From NCBI RefSeq assembly GCF_010015615.1, contig NW_024468937.1, positions 4,803,674 to 4,867,673 of the forward strand: a stretch of DNA of 64,000 nucleotides, read 5' to 3'. Below are positions 33,448 through 45,889 of this stretch, piece after piece (position 1 is the first letter of the stretch; the number at the start of each line of letters is the position of its first letter). The translations under genes and the position numbers were made by a program. Source of the DNA: Cucurbitaria berberidis CBS 394.84. Taxonomy: Eukaryota; Ascomycota; Dothideomycetes; Pleosporales; Cucurbitariaceae. The notes under the pieces were generated by a model. The model made no database searches, had not been told where the DNA came from, and saw nothing but the letters and a program-made list of their open reading frames with translations.

Positions 33448-36400
33448 ATGGCCGCCAATGGCGCGTCTTCTATCTCTGTCACCGTGCGAGTCCGCCCGTT
33501 TACTATCCGAGAAGCTGCGCAATTGACAAAGAGCGATGATCAAACGTTGTTCCTTGGGGATGGCTCTTTGGCTGCGGTACCGATGCCTAGATTGCATTCA
33601 AAGGGCATCCGACCTGTAATCAAGGTCCTGGACGAAAAGTGCTTGTAAGGGGCCACCTTGCTGCGCTCCTATGACAAGAACTAACGTGCTCGCAGGATCT
33701 TCGACCCCCCAGAAGACAACGCAGTTCAACGATTCGGACGATCGACGGTGGGCCCTCAGGGCAAACGGGTGAAAGACCAAACTTTCGCATTCGACCGAGT
33801 GTTCGACGATACCACGTCGCAAGGCGATGTCTACGAATCAACGACAAAACCCCTGCTGGACAGCGTTCTGGACGGATACAATGCAACTGTGTTTGCGTAT
33901 GGCGCCACAGGGTGTGGAAAGACGCACACCATCACGTATGTCTATGTACATCGACCATCGCTCATCGGAGGACTAACTTGTGGTCAGGGGTACGTCACAG
34001 CAACCGGGTATCATCTTCATGACTATGCAAGAACTGTTTGAGAAGATACAAGAGGTGCAGGAAGTCAAGGTTACGGAAATCACGCTCTCCTACCTTGAAA
34101 TCTACAATGAGACAATTCGCGACTTGCTAGTGGAGGGGGGTAGCAAACAGACTCTGATGTTGCGGGAAGATGCGAACCAGGCTGTTTCCGTCGCTGGTCT
34201 TTCCAGCCATCGCCCACATAATGTGAGTAGTACAGAACATGGAGGCTAGTCGAATACTAATGATGCCCCAGGTGCAAGAAGTCATGGATATGATCGTGCG
34301 CGGCAATGAGTACCGAACAATGTCCCCAACCGAAGCGAACGCAACGTCCTCACGATCACACGCTGTCCTACAAATCAATGTATCATCTAAAGACCGCAAC
34401 GCCTCGGTCAATGAACCTCACACCATGGCTACTCTTAGTATCATCGATTTGGCTGGCAGTGAGCGGGCGAGCGCAACCAAAAATCGCGGAGAACGTCTCA
34501 TCGAAGGCGCCAACATCAACAAGTCCTTGCTCGCTTTGGGAAGCTGTATTAATGCTTTGTGCGATCCGCGAAAACGCAACCACATCCCCTATAGGAATTC
34601 GAAGCTCACACGATTACTGAAGTTCTCACTTGGAGGAAATTGCCGGACCGTTATGATCGTTTGCGTCAGCCCGTCCAGCGCCCATTTCGATGAGACGCAA
34701 AACACCCTGCGATATGCCAACCGCGCGAAGAACATCCAGACTAAAGTTACAAAGAACGTGTTCAACGTCAATCGCCACGTGAAAGACTATCTCGTGAAGA
34801 TCGACGAGCAGAGGCATTTGATCGACGAGTTGATGAAGAAGCAAAAGGACGTGGAAGGCAGCGCACTTGTGAAATTCCAGAAACAGAGCGAGAAGAAGGA
34901 TAACATCCTACGAGACGCCGTTGCGCGGCTGCGCCAGGCCTATGCGGACTCAGAGACGGAACGCAGAGATCGACTGAATATGATGAAGACACTGAAGCAG
35001 GCTGAAAAGCGCATCGCGCTCATCTCATCCTGGATAGCAGCGTTTGATAACGTTAGAGACGTTCGCGAAAACGAAGAGATGCCCTCACAAGTCACAGCTA
35101 TGAGGGACACGGCGGTTGGCATATCAGCGGAACTTGAGCAAACACGACAACATTGCCATCGACGCATGGAACGCACAAACTGGACGAGCAAACTGGATAC
35201 CGCCCTACAAGTCGGTCTGAGGGGACTGAACGAGGTGGATGGCAGCACTGATAATCATGATACTGCCAACTTGACAAAGGAGTACGAGTTGCTCAAGTCG
35301 AACGCGGATAGAGAAGTTCTCAATGCGCTACTGGATCAAGATAAGGGTGGTGACGCTGCGATTGTGCAAGTGCTTGTGCAGGCGCACATCGAGACGGTCA
35401 CTATTCTAAGCCAGATCACGCAGTTGAATGAGGCCGAAGCGGTGGAGACTGCGAGAAAGCTTCTTACTAAGATTATGAATTCTTGCACGAATGCAACGGC
35501 TCAAGCAATTCGGCCAGACGGCGGTCTTCCAGTGACTGAGTTCTTCGCACCAAGCCATAAGGGCACCCCAAAAAGGAGGAAGCCAGTCGAAATCATGGCG
35601 CCGTCCCCTATGCGGCCACTTGCTTTACAGACGGAAGCACCGAACCTCAACTCATCGCCCATGAAAGGTTCGCCGCGCCGTAGGAAAATGGGTGGGGTGA
35701 AGAAAGGCGTTCAGTTCTCGCCGATGAAGAAGAGGTCACCGTCCAAGACCAAGCGTGGGGTGCGCTGGAGGGACGATACCGAGAACGGGACGCTGGCGGA
35801 GTTCCAGAAAACACCAGAGCACGTCGAGTCCACACCGACGAACTCCTCGATTGAGCTACCACCACCGCCCAGCTTCTCGGCGCCTGTCGTACCATTACCG
35901 ACGGATCAGAACGGATCCTCGCCAATACCAACGCCTCCAAAGGCGTCTGTAGATCTCAAACGCTCGAATCGGTTCGCATTGGGCGCCTTGTCCAAAGGAA
36001 TAAGCGCGGCTCCTGCTCCCCAAATCGGTGCATATTCGTCCGACTCAGACAACACATCACCCTTGCGTGAGATTGGTGGCAATGTCCGCACCTCGTCGTT
36101 GAGTACCGTAGAGAACGCAAACTCAATGCCAGCTGAGAACAGCGGCAACTCCAGCTCGGAGGAGGAGAAGTGGACAAACGCAGATGCACGCAAGATTGGA
36201 TCTGCCATCAAGCGCCGCTCCTCAACAAACCAAGGCTCCATCCCCATCAGCCGCGCTCATCACCATCGTAGTCCCACTGCAACGTCCTACAGTCCACCAA
36301 ATGAGAACTCAATGTTCTCAGCCAGTGCGGCGCGTCGCATGGTTGTCAAGAGTAACCACGATGCTGACTGGAAGAGCAGCGTTCTCAGTCCGCGAACTAC

Positions 36401-36560
36401 GCCTATCATGAAGGGCGCTGTGAGGCGGACAACGATGGCGGTGGCGGGGGAGGATAGCGAATCAGCGAGCTTGAACCGCGCGCCTGTGCGGATTAGTAGC
36501 AATTCTTCGAACGGTTCGAGAGGTAGTCTTGCGCCCGGCTCTAAGAGTGTTTGGCGTTGA
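33448..36560 (+). CDS. Kinesin-8 motor (Kip3/Klp5-like)
   Basis: Five exons are not needed; four suffice: 33448-33644, 33696-33935, 33988-34222 and 34272-36560, with introns of 51, 52 and 49 bases, giving 986 aa. The N-terminal motor starts ISVTVRVRPFTIREAA. It has the P-loop GATGCGKTHT (about 135-144), switch I NATSSRSHAV (about 247), switch II IDLAGSERAS (about 282) and NINKSLLALGSCINAL. A neck and coiled coil follow (about 395-480), then a Ser/Pro/Arg-rich tail with KGSPRRRKMGGVKKG. The placement of the motor at the N-terminus and its sequence fit kinesin-8, plus-end-directed motors that shorten microtubules and position spindles and nuclei. The basic tail is a likely microtubule-binding site. 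Confidence 0.92.
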
Positions 36561-37350
36561 TGGCTTCTTTTCTGACTGACATGGTTACAGTGTGTCCGGG
36601 TCCTTGATGTCTTTCCACAATTGCTTTTCCTGCGGTCCAGGCTCGGCCCTGGTCCTCTTGTTGCTTATTGGCAAGCGGCGTTGTTTGGAATGGTCATGGT
36701 CGAGTTTTTTTCCTTGGAAAATCCGTATTCGAAAGCATTACTGAACGGCCGGTTGGTGTTTTGGATGTTCTGCCAATGGCAGCGGTTTTGGAGTTTTTGA
36801 TTAGCGGGCATTAGAGCTCTGTCTCTCTTGTGCTTTGAGAATAAGAGCGTTAGCATATTTATACTGTCTGTTAATAGCATGTCTACTCCTGATAGAGTCG
36901 TTCTTCATCGATTGTTCGTGCTCTCTCCCTCTCTTAGTTAGATTCACTTCTACCCCTTTCTTAAAAGCGATTCTGAATTGCACAGCTGTCTTGTAGCTCG
37001 CAACTGGTTTGTGATTTTCAATCTCGACAGCAGACGTTGGTTACGGTCAATCCCGGCTATACTATTTCGGCTAGTTCATTACGACTCACCGAAATGTCGA
37101 CTCGCAGCATACTACTACATTCGCCATAGATTATGCCGCGGATTGCGTGATGGCGCGGACGTAGCGTCTTCGGTAGTCCTTCGAGTGAGGGGTGAAACAG
37201 GCATGATTATAAATTCGACAGACCCCGCGGCGACCCTGAGATCTATATAAGATCAACAAACGCCACGAAAAGCTGCAATATCAGCGAACAACAGATAGTA
37301 CAAACTCGTGTACCGATAATCAATCCCATCAACCGAGAGGAGAATTCAGA
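36561..37350. other. Intergenic, no gene supported
   Basis: 3' region of the kinesin gene and promoter of the reductase gene. No convincing frame. Confidence 0.45.
37244..37250 (+). promoter_or_regulatory. TATA box of the reductase gene
   Basis: A perfect tatataa sits 107 bases before the ATG at 37351, followed by A-rich sequence around the probable transcription start. Confidence 0.5.
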
Positions 37351-38462
37351 ATGAAGGAAGTGAAAGTCTCCAAAGGTCCCACGGCCGTTATTAACGACGT
37401 TCCCCTTCCCGAACCCGGCCCGGACCAATTAGTCATCCAGGTCATCGTCTCAGGAAGTAATCCTAAGGACTGGTGAGTGCAATTTCAGTTGGATTTGGGT
37501 TCATTGCCCACCCATTATGATCAAAAGAATTTAATTTTGGCGCAATTTTTCTATGGAGCTAACATCAGGGTAGGAAGTATGCTGAGTGGATCGAAGGTTA
37601 CAGTGCCAACGCCGGCGACGACATCGCCGGCGTGGTGCACAGCGTTGGTTCCAATGTCTGGGAATTCAAGCCGGGTGATCGCGTTGCTTCTTTCCACGAG
37701 ATGCAGACGCCTGGCGGCAGCTTTGCAGAGTATGCAGTCGGCTGGCAACATACTACGATCCATCTACCTAAAAACGTTTCTTTCGAAGAAGCCGCTACTT
37801 TGCCGTTGGCTGCCCTGACCGCTGCTATTGGCCTGCACACGAATCTGGGTTTGCCGGATCCGTGGACGCCTACGAAAGAGAGCATTCCGCTTGTGGTGTA
37901 TGGAGGAGCGGGAGCGGTTGGCGCATTTGTCATCAAGTTAGCGCGGCTCGCAAACATTCACCCCATCATCACGGTCGCAGGAAGAGGCGAAAAGTTCGTC
38001 GAGGGCCTCATTGATCGATCCAAGGGCGACACGATTGTTGATTATAGGAAGGGCGACGAGGCGGTGGTGCAGGGTATCAAGGACGCGCTGAAGGGCGCAA
38101 AGCTGAACCACGCATACGATGCCGTCGCGGAGCATAATTCGCACACCAATATCTTGAAAGTGCTCGAACCGAATGGAAACTTGACCTTGGTTCTGCCGAA
38201 CAATTTGAAAGAGATATCCGACACCGTGAACAAATCCCTTACGTCAGTTGGCGAAGCACACAAAGCTGATAAAGACTACGCGTACGTTGCATTCCGGTAC
38301 ATTGCCCGCGCGCTGGCAGAAGGCTCCTTCACACCGCATCCATACGAAGTTATTCCAGGCGGACTCGAGGGCGTGCAGACTGGGCTGGAGAATTTGAGGG
38401 ACGGCAAAGCCAGTGGCGTCAAATATGTATTTAAGATCGGAGAGGTTAAGGAGAAGTTGTAA
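37351..38462 (+). CDS. Medium-chain reductase, quinone-oxidoreductase-like
   Basis: Two exons: 37351-37472 and 37574-38462, with a 101-base phase-2 intron, giving 336 aa. The GroES-like N-terminal domain has PEPGPDQLVIQVIVSGSNPK and, after the junction, DDIAGVVHSVGSNVWEFKPG followed by DRVASF. The Rossmann domain begins VVYGGAGAVGAFVIKLARLA (about 148), the NADPH-binding glycine motif. The cysteine ligands of the structural zinc site of alcohol dehydrogenases are absent, so this is a zinc-independent member, often active on quinones, enones or trans-enoyl esters. There are no biosynthetic neighbours that would assign it to a pathway. Confidence 0.88.
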
Positions 38463-39997
38463 TGAAGATTGGCAAATAGGTGTGTGGCATAAAAGTAGGC
38501 CAGACGTTTAGAGGTGCCAGTCATGAACTGAGTTTTCTGGAAGAAGACCATAGGCACGTTACCATACCTCGATATTGTCAATAAATGAGCTACACAGCAA
38601 TCAGTGAATAAAAGTATGTTCTTAATCGCACGGGAAATATTGCAACCTATATTCCACCAAAGTCTCCTACAATTTTCTTCATCTCACTTACGGAGGGCGT
38701 GTGTCTGCCTACATCTTCCACATTTTACAGTAAACGGTAATATGCATAGCGACTAAAGTCGAGTAGCAACCTAGACTTCAAAATCTTAACTAAGAGGTTG
38801 CCGCCATCAGTAGTAAAGAGGAAGAAGACCCTCTGAGTGATTGCACATGACGCTTCTCGTGATGCTGCAACACCATTTCGTGTTAATTAGATCAGTTGCT
38901 TGGGCATCCCGTATATCGTCTGCTCATCAATACACGGTTTCTTAGTCTAATAACAGAGAGCACTGTTATGAAGGGGATCAGGGGAACTACGGTTGGGGTA
39001 ACGACAGAGCGCATTTGCACTTCTTCAAGTATATGCACATCTATGAAAGTAACAGTGTAAGGTATGAGGTGTGATTATAGTGTACAATCCCCTCGTGTGC
39101 GTCAAACAAGTCAGTCACTCAAAGGGGGACGAAAGAAGAGCAGCAAAAAGAATGGCAAAAACATACAACAGCGGGGATTCGCTAGTGGTCACCCACCTAA
39201 CTACTAATCCGCCGGTATCCTGCTTAAGTACCGCTGAGCGAACGGGAAGCGCTGAATTCAAGATCCTATGGTCGTATGTGAAGGAATGGACAAAAGTCTA
39301 TGTATAAAACCTTACTAAGCAGCATGCAGCCGCTGCAATGTCCTTCAGATTCCCTATTGCCAGGCTCGAGTACCAAAACGTCAGACGACGCACTCAAATA
39401 CGTTCAAAAAACCTCATCGGGCTCTAGTAGACTTCCAAGTCACCAATCCCAAGCCCTACTAGTCATCGTTCTTATGACCACACGGTGCAATATCAAATCG
39501 CCCAAGGGGTCTCCGTTTAGGCTCCATACAGTGTGATTCGCGTCAAACTTAGGCAATGAACTTAGAACTTCTGCTAACTTGAGGTAATAATATCGGCGTA
39601 TAATATAAAGTCGCGTTCGTTGATACAGCTGCCAGAGCGCTAGAGCTCAGCAACTTGTAATGCATTTGATGGCGGGCGTTTGGCTGTGGTAATCGCAGTC
39701 ATCATTGCGTTTGCGTATGGCTTTTCGCCTGATCTCGTTTATCAAATCATATCAAATCAAGAGATAGAAAATTATCGCAGCGTAGAGTGATAACTACAAG
39801 GTGTTTTCACTTGTGAATGCCGACTTTCGGGAGGCAGTGGCAGTGGCACAGGCCAAGACGCTAGTGTAGTATCCGCGGCCCCGAGGGGACCCCTACACCT
39901 CACATGCCCTACCCTCATGCCCACGCAAACATTTCTCGCACATCCATCAGTCCTTAACTCATGGTCAAGCTCCACCCATACTAGCACGTCCTTCATA
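38463..39997. other. Gene-free region, 1.5 kb
   Basis: No supported gene. It has short frames only. An in-frame ATG at 39917 could extend the DUF6604 protein by 27 residues. Confidence 0.45.
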
Positions 39998-42910
39998 ATG
40001 GCGAGCCGCAACCTCTACCTTACGTACAAGAAAGACACCAGTCGACTTTTATACTGGGTCATCAACACATCCAACGGCATCATCCAGTCGGGGATAAATG
40101 CAGAACAATATGCACCCGTCGCAATCAATACCACAGGCTGGAGTACCGTTGCCGAGATCGTCAGCATGTCCCGACTCATTGCAGGAAACCTCAAGCCAAT
40201 ACCATCCGCCATCTTCGAGCTGTTTCAGGCCGTCATTCAAGCACGATCGACCATGTATGCTGCTTTCCAGCAGATTGTGAGCGAAAAACATGATCCGGAT
40301 ATTGAGAGAAGCAACGCGACCCACAAGCACTTCATCGACGCACTGACAGAGGCTTTTGACGCACTCGGCGGCAATTCACGGGGCTCAAGCAACGTCTCTT
40401 CTGCCGGAGAGGTGGTCGACGACGAACGTATCTTCCAAAATCAATTCTCTGCCCTGAGTCTTGGTACAGCGAAAGATGACGATGGCGATGCTTCATCAGA
40501 TGATGGCACTCACCTAACACAGGCAAGACAACAGAAGAAGAAGACCGGGAAAGGAAAGAAAGGAAAGCGAGGCAAGAAGTCAAAGCGAAAGCCAGCCTCG
40601 GAGTCCATTGCAGACCCCCCCTTGGCTGATATCCCTGTCGAAAGCTATCGCATCATCGAGGACAAAGATGGCCTTGTGTCCGAGTATCTCTTGGCTGTAT
40701 ATGCAGTTGTACACGAGTGGAACGAGTTGAGGTCTTTCACTCAAGATCTTTGGCGTGAAGTAGCTTACGATGGCCTCAATGGTGCCGTAGCCGCGTCATT
40801 GACTAGCACCGCAGTTGCAAAGGTCAAACAGACATGCATTGCCGTATTTGCGGATTTTCCAGGCCACGAGTCGTACGACACCATCATACAGACAATCACA
40901 CGGGGTAATCCAGACAAGGCTCAAGCACAATTCAGCCTGAGCCTTTACCGCATTTCGGCTTGCGGCCATCAGAACGAAAAGGTCCAGGAGCGAAGGCTTG
41001 ATGTAAAGGAGCACTTCTGGGTGCACGCCTACAATGATCTGGTGACATTTATATCTGATTACCAGAAGAACCGAACCGGCAAACCGACCAAGGCAATGCA
41101 AGAACAGCTCAACAAATGGAGTCCAACCTTCGATCTTCAGCGCGCTTCAAACGAGGAGCGTGTCAGCTGGCGCCGTTCGTACACCGTCAATTGGCTCTAC
41201 GATTTAGTCAATGTGTTCTCATCCATTGTCGTCCAGCGGAACACAATGAAAGGTGAGCGGCATGTATATGAAGACGTCGACTGGTCAACGACCGGTCCCT
41301 GGCATCAACATCGAAGGCTCTTCGGATTGAACGAATTTGCTGGCGACATCACCGCAATCGCCATGCAGAAACCGAGCACGGATATTCGGAGAAAGATCCT
41401 TCCTCACCATGTCTTTCAACTACAATGTATTGTCGATTCTTTTACTGCTTCCCGGGGTTGGACGCTGAGCCCTCTTCGTGGCCATATCTTGGCTCCACCT
41501 CCACGGAAGTTTCGTCCGAGGCGCGACGTTGACCTCTTCTTAGACCGCGAAGTCCGGAGAAATGGCAAAAACGGCCAAGGCCTACTTCAATCAATCCATG
41601 TACTGACGCAGCTACTGCAAAAAGATGCCGACCTACATCAAGATCCGAACCGGCACAAGGCACAATCCGATCTCCTTGAGGATCTGAAATTCGATTTCGT
41701 CAACTGGCTGGGCGAATCCAAGTACATGTATGGTCTCAACACTATACCCGCCTCGCGATTCTCGAAGCACAATGCAAATGGGCTATGGGAGTACTCTCCA
41801 TTACTGTGTGCAGCTGGCTTGATTGAAGGGCTCATTATTGTACAACGTGTCGTGATGAACCTGTGGGACAAGATTCCAGAGCCTACCCTTGCCCTTCACT
41901 TACATAACATGCTCGTTAAGAAGGGCTACCTGAAGAAGGAAGTCGGGCTGTACGCAACACTAGAGAGCCTTCTCCAAGACTCATTCTTCCCCGGAGGCAT
42001 TCCAACTGATAATTTTTCCGATGCTCTCGTCGCCCGAGTGGGGCAGGAACGCAGCAAAGGTGCGTTGTCACGCCAACAAGCAGTGAGTCGAGATATGACC
42101 AAGGATATCCACCACCTTCTGGATGCCAGCTTCAACCGCTTCTTCAGGGACAAATCAGCGCTCATGATGTATTATGACGCTGATTGGGTGCCTGAGCAAA
42201 TTCCGGACAACGCGGTCAGGATCCCATCTATGCTGTACATGATTCGCCTGATGGGCACCGAGCGAGTGATTGATCCTGCCACTAACGAGAAGCGGCTCAA
42301 AGAGACCGAAATTATCAAGCGTGCCAAAGCACAAGGACAAACTGACGCCGCGCTGCTAAATGCGGCGTCCATCTCAATTCCAGATAGGGATACCAACGAC
42401 GAAGATTCTGAAGCGATTATGCGTCGCATTTCCGACTCGAACGATTACAAGACCGGCCCACGACGCAATCCGTACCATGTTTCAGAACAGCAAAAACCTG
42501 AACAGCTTCAAGGACGTGCCCTGCTCGACATTCTCCGACTTGATATATTCGCTGATGTCTGTGGCAAGACTCCGGAATCCAGTCTGAACTATGTGTGGAT
42601 CACTTGTCACATCATGCTTCTGTTCATGGAGTTCGAGGACCGGTTTCGCAAGGCTCGTCACCCGCTGTGGATCAAAGCGTATGAGCAACCGCCACCCCAA
42701 TTGAGGCGCCAGAAGAGACTTGCATTAGTCGTGGCGGCGATGACTGATGAAGACGACCAGGCCATGAAGATCTTTGCTGAGGGATTCGAGAAATTGAGGC
42801 TGGGCGCGCTTGCTTGCATCTTTTGGGAAGATCTGCGGGAGGAAGAGTCTGGCGCGAAGCCTAAAGGAGACGATGATGAGATCCCCACGGATCAGTGCAC
42901 GGTCATGTAA
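39998..42910 (+). CDS. DUF6604-domain protein with C-terminal CaaX-like box
   Basis: Intronless frame of 970 aa from the ATG at 39998. An in-frame ATG at 39917 would give 997 aa, but the family normally begins close to YLTYKKDTSRLLYWVI. The N-terminal 260 residues form the fungal DUF6604 domain, ending in an acidic stretch and a strongly basic linker (KKKTGKGKKGKRGKKSKRK). The remaining 700 residues are mostly helical with no enzyme motif that I recognise. The protein ends DQCTVM; a cysteine four residues from the end with Met last fits a CaaX farnesylation signal. DUF6604 proteins are widespread in filamentous fungi and functionally uncharacterised. Length and single exon look intact. Confidence 0.85.
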   Translation: MASRNLYLTYKKDTSRLLYWVINTSNGIIQSGINAEQYAPVAINTTGWSTVAEIVSMSRLIAGNLKPIPSAIFELFQAVIQARSTMYAAFQQIVSEKHDPDIERSNATHKHFIDALTEAFDALGGNSRGSSNVSSAGEVVDDERIFQNQFSALSLGTAKDDDGDASSDDGTHLTQARQQKKKTGKGKKGKRGKKSKRKPASESIADPPLADIPVESYRIIEDKDGLVSEYLLAVYAVVHEWNELRSFTQDLWREVAYDGLNGAVAASLTSTAVAKVKQTCIAVFADFPGHESYDTIIQTITRGNPDKAQAQFSLSLYRISACGHQNEKVQERRLDVKEHFWVHAYNDLVTFISDYQKNRTGKPTKAMQEQLNKWSPTFDLQRASNEERVSWRRSYTVNWLYDLVNVFSSIVVQRNTMKGERHVYEDVDWSTTGPWHQHRRLFGLNEFAGDITAIAMQKPSTDIRRKILPHHVFQLQCIVDSFTASRGWTLSPLRGHILAPPPRKFRPRRDVDLFLDREVRRNGKNGQGLLQSIHVLTQLLQKDADLHQDPNRHKAQSDLLEDLKFDFVNWLGESKYMYGLNTIPASRFSKHNANGLWEYSPLLCAAGLIEGLIIVQRVVMNLWDKIPEPTLALHLHNMLVKKGYLKKEVGLYATLESLLQDSFFPGGIPTDNFSDALVARVGQERSKGALSRQQAVSRDMTKDIHHLLDASFNRFFRDKSALMMYYDADWVPEQIPDNAVRIPSMLYMIRLMGTERVIDPATNEKRLKETEIIKRAKAQGQTDAALLNAASISIPDRDTNDEDSEAIMRRISDSNDYKTGPRRNPYHVSEQQKPEQLQGRALLDILRLDIFADVCGKTPESSLNYVWITCHIMLLFMEFEDRFRKARHPLWIKAYEQPPPQLRRQKRLALVVAAMTDEDDQAMKIFAEGFEKLRLGALACIFWEDLREEESGAKPKGDDDEIPTDQCTVM

Positions 42911-43487
42911 CTATGAATGATAGTAGAGATTGAACTCGATGATACCGGAAATATTTTCTTGGGCGCAGATTAAGTGATATTACTGATAAATCGGCTGATC
43001 TAGCAGTCTACAAGTAGTAGCATAACGGCATCACTTAAAATAGAGTTGGATAAAGAGGAAATTTTCTCGTAAACCATGGGATAGGCAATGAGTGGATGAT
43101 ACACGAATGATACATGTGAACGCTTCTCAAATCAGTCGCCCGGCGCTACTACACGCTGCAAAAAGTGGCCCCATACGGCTATCGTGATACTCCTAGATCT
43201 AGATAATCACCAAGACGTTGGACCCGAACTGATTTACGTCAGTACTGCGTCTGAAATTCGTGGTGGGAAAAATCTGTTATGCAGCAACTCTAGAGGAGAA
43301 CACCTGGGACACGGCATAGAACAACACGTTAGCTCCTCAGCATCACTGTTGTGCAGTACCACAGCTAAATCATATGTTTAGCTAGAAGGGACCTATTTTC
43401 ACTCCAGGAGAAAAGTTAATAGAACGCGCTTGCTTTATTGTAATAGTTCAAATCGCATTGGCTGTATAACCACATTCCATTTCAGCT
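42911..43487. other. Convergent intergenic, no gene supported
   Basis: 3' regions of the DUF6604 gene (+) and the kinase gene (-). Confidence 0.5.
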
Positions 43488-44990
43488 TTACTTTAGCTCA
43501 GGCAATGCCCATTTGACCATCCACTCGGACCTAAGCACCTCCTCTATTGTTAGACGTTCCTCAGGCTGGAACTTCAGCATGCCACGGATCAAATGAAGAA
43601 TGGCCCGCGTCTCTTCATCCTCAAAAGTCCCAGCCGCCTCTCGTTTCCTTCTGTACTTTTGCACGAACTCTTCGAAGGCGTCCTCAAGGCTGGGCCACGT
43701 TTCCCGATCACCAACTGGCTGTCGTGGTATTGCGTCATTTCCGTCATTTCCTTCCTCGCTAAGTCGTTCCCATTGTTCCCCCCAGTTTTTAGGGAAATTG
43801 TGAGAGCCCAACACATCAATTTGTTGAGCAACGATTTCGTCCTGCGTTTCTGACTCGCTGAAGATGAATTTCATCCCCAATATCTCCCAGATGGCGGTTC
43901 CAAGACTCCATATGTCTGAAGGGTATGACAAAGGTTCATTTGGGTCGAAAAGAGCTTCGGGTGCTCTCTTAGCCAGGGGAATATTGCAGTCTCTGCCAAG
44001 TCGCTGCTCCGTAGCTGGAGAGAATGCCTCGCCAAAGTCGCTGAGGATTAAGCCGTGGGCGTCAGCTAAGATAAAATCCTGAGCTTTTTTACCAAGATAA
44101 AGAGGCACTACAGCTTGGGCCGGGACATTGGAGGTGAGGGGCTTTTCATCGACTCGAGTAATGGGGACCGTATCAGGCTCGCCAAATTTCTCCCTAAATT
44201 CTTGGACTGAAAGTTCGTCAAACGTCGATGGGAGTTTAACTAACACATTTCGGAGATGAAGATCTATATTTCTTATTAGCGTAGTCTACAGTAGTTAGAT
44301 AGAGATGCAGCAAAACAAACCTCCATGAACGAAACCGCGTGAGTGAACGAACGAGACTGCAGTCGCCAATTTCGCAGCTAAAGCGCGAGCGACTTGAATA
44401 GGAAAGAGACGACTGAATGATGCCTCCTTGAGACTCCCTTGGGCGGGAGTGAACGTGTAGCATGTGTGGGTTCCGTTGGGCCCGTGGACGTCGAACACAT
44501 CAAAAATTCTCGGTACCACCGGGCATCTATTGGCATCAGAAGCAGCGCGAGGAGCTTGTGGGCCTGAGCCAGATAATGTCCGTAGGATATCGGGTTCCCG
44601 TCGAGGGAGTGACAGGCCTGATATCCCAATTTTGACAGCAACATAGCGTTTAACTGTCTCGTCTCGAGCAAGCCAGATAGTAGAATACCCACCAAACCCC
44701 AGTTTATCCACTATCCGATACCGATTGTGTAGTACGCTGTCGATCATCACAGGGTGGTATCCACAGAAATCGTATAAATCCAAGCGCTCCACACCATCGA
44801 TCCAACGGTACTCGATTGTTGATCTGAGTGACGTCGTCGAAAACTGTGGATGAAAACAACTATTGTTATTCACGCGTCGTGGGGCTAAATAGACGCACGG
44901 AAATCTGACTTTGGACTGTGCTAACTGAGAATCTCTGACAGCAACTCTATGATGGTAACAAAATGCTGGCGAAAATTTCCGCCAGAGCAT
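43488..44990 (-). CDS. SRPK-like serine/threonine protein kinase
   Basis: Two exons, minus strand: 44990-44321 and 44263-43488, with a 57-base phase-1 intron, giving 481 aa. The open frame continues above 44990 but has no ATG there, so 44990 is the first possible start. The glycine loop is KLGFGGYSTIWLARD (about 97), the ATP-binding Lys is in YVAVKIG (about 115), the catalytic loop is HGDLHLRNVL across the splice junction (about 224) and the metal-binding triad is LSDFGEAF (about 298). PSDIWSLGTAIWEILG is the helix-F region. HGD replaces the usual HRD, a common feature of fungal SRPK-like expansions. The N-terminal RWIDGVERLDLYDFCGYHPV is characteristic of that group. Substrates are unknown; intact catalytic residues suggest activity. 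Confidence 0.85.
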
Positions 44991-45889
44991 AGCTAGAATT
45001 AAGCTGTGCTGAACAGAACAACAGAGGGTTTTTTGACGCGACAAAAGGACAGCCCGGCTCCCTGGAACGATGCTTAGGTAAGCATATAGCACAGATCCCT
45101 TTGTGGTCGTGCAGCTTGTGAGGCGGGGCTCTGAAGTTGACGCGAGATTGGGATTCCTAGTTGTGAGCTATAATGGCTCATGAGGCACACACATACCGAA
45201 CATGCTACACTGTAGCCCTCTCCAATACGAGAGTTTAATCGCCGATGCGAGGGCGGTGATCAGCCGTGCTAGCGACCTCCTCTCGGCTAGCTCGACTATT
45301 TGACTCTAGAAAACGAGGCGAGCTTCACAAACAATGTAGGCGTAGACGCAGAAAGTAGGAGCACTTCGTGGGCGCATCATTGCAATATACACTTGCGTCA
45401 ACAGCAATTGCGAAGCCTCGCCGTGCATACTGCTCGATGCAGATAGAATGTACTGTAGGTATTAAAAGGATGCAGCTGCAATTTCTCGTGGACGCAGGTG
45501 AATCATCGCAAATAAACGGTGCTTACAACATTAGGACTGCTCACCAACTACCTACCTATCATTTGCGTCTTGTCTCGTCTGGGTAATAAATAATAGCTTG
45601 TATTACGACGCTATTCGGTCTTTCAAAGAACGCCTAACATACGAGGTCATGCTAGAAAGGGCGCAGCAACAGACGGCCCCGCCCTTTCTTTAGTGCAACA
45701 ACGACCCACCAGTTCTCGCAAGATTACTGTATTGGGTAGAATACCAACGTCACAGCCCACGACCATTTATTCGAAATCGTCTGAGAGCGGAATTATTTAA
45801 GAAGTAAGGGTTCCATGGTTTCAAGACTGCACATTCCTCACAACTGCACCATCAATTTGAAACCCACTGCTCTCAAACAAATTCAAAAG
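44991..45889. other. Divergent intergenic, no gene supported
   Basis: Promoter region of the kinase (-) and the reductase gene (+). No recognisable frame. Confidence 0.45.

Noticed and set aside
33150..33539. Plus-strand frame overlapping the kinesin start
   Set aside because: Out of frame with the motor domain and without domains; it overlaps the promoter and first exon of kinesin-8.
37351..38462. Trans-enoyl reductase of a biosynthetic cluster
   Set aside because: No polyketide or peptide synthase is adjacent; the zinc-independent reductase stands between a kinesin and a DUF6604 gene.
44991..45092. Longer N-terminus for the SRPK-like kinase
   Set aside because: The open frame continues but contains no ATG above 44990.
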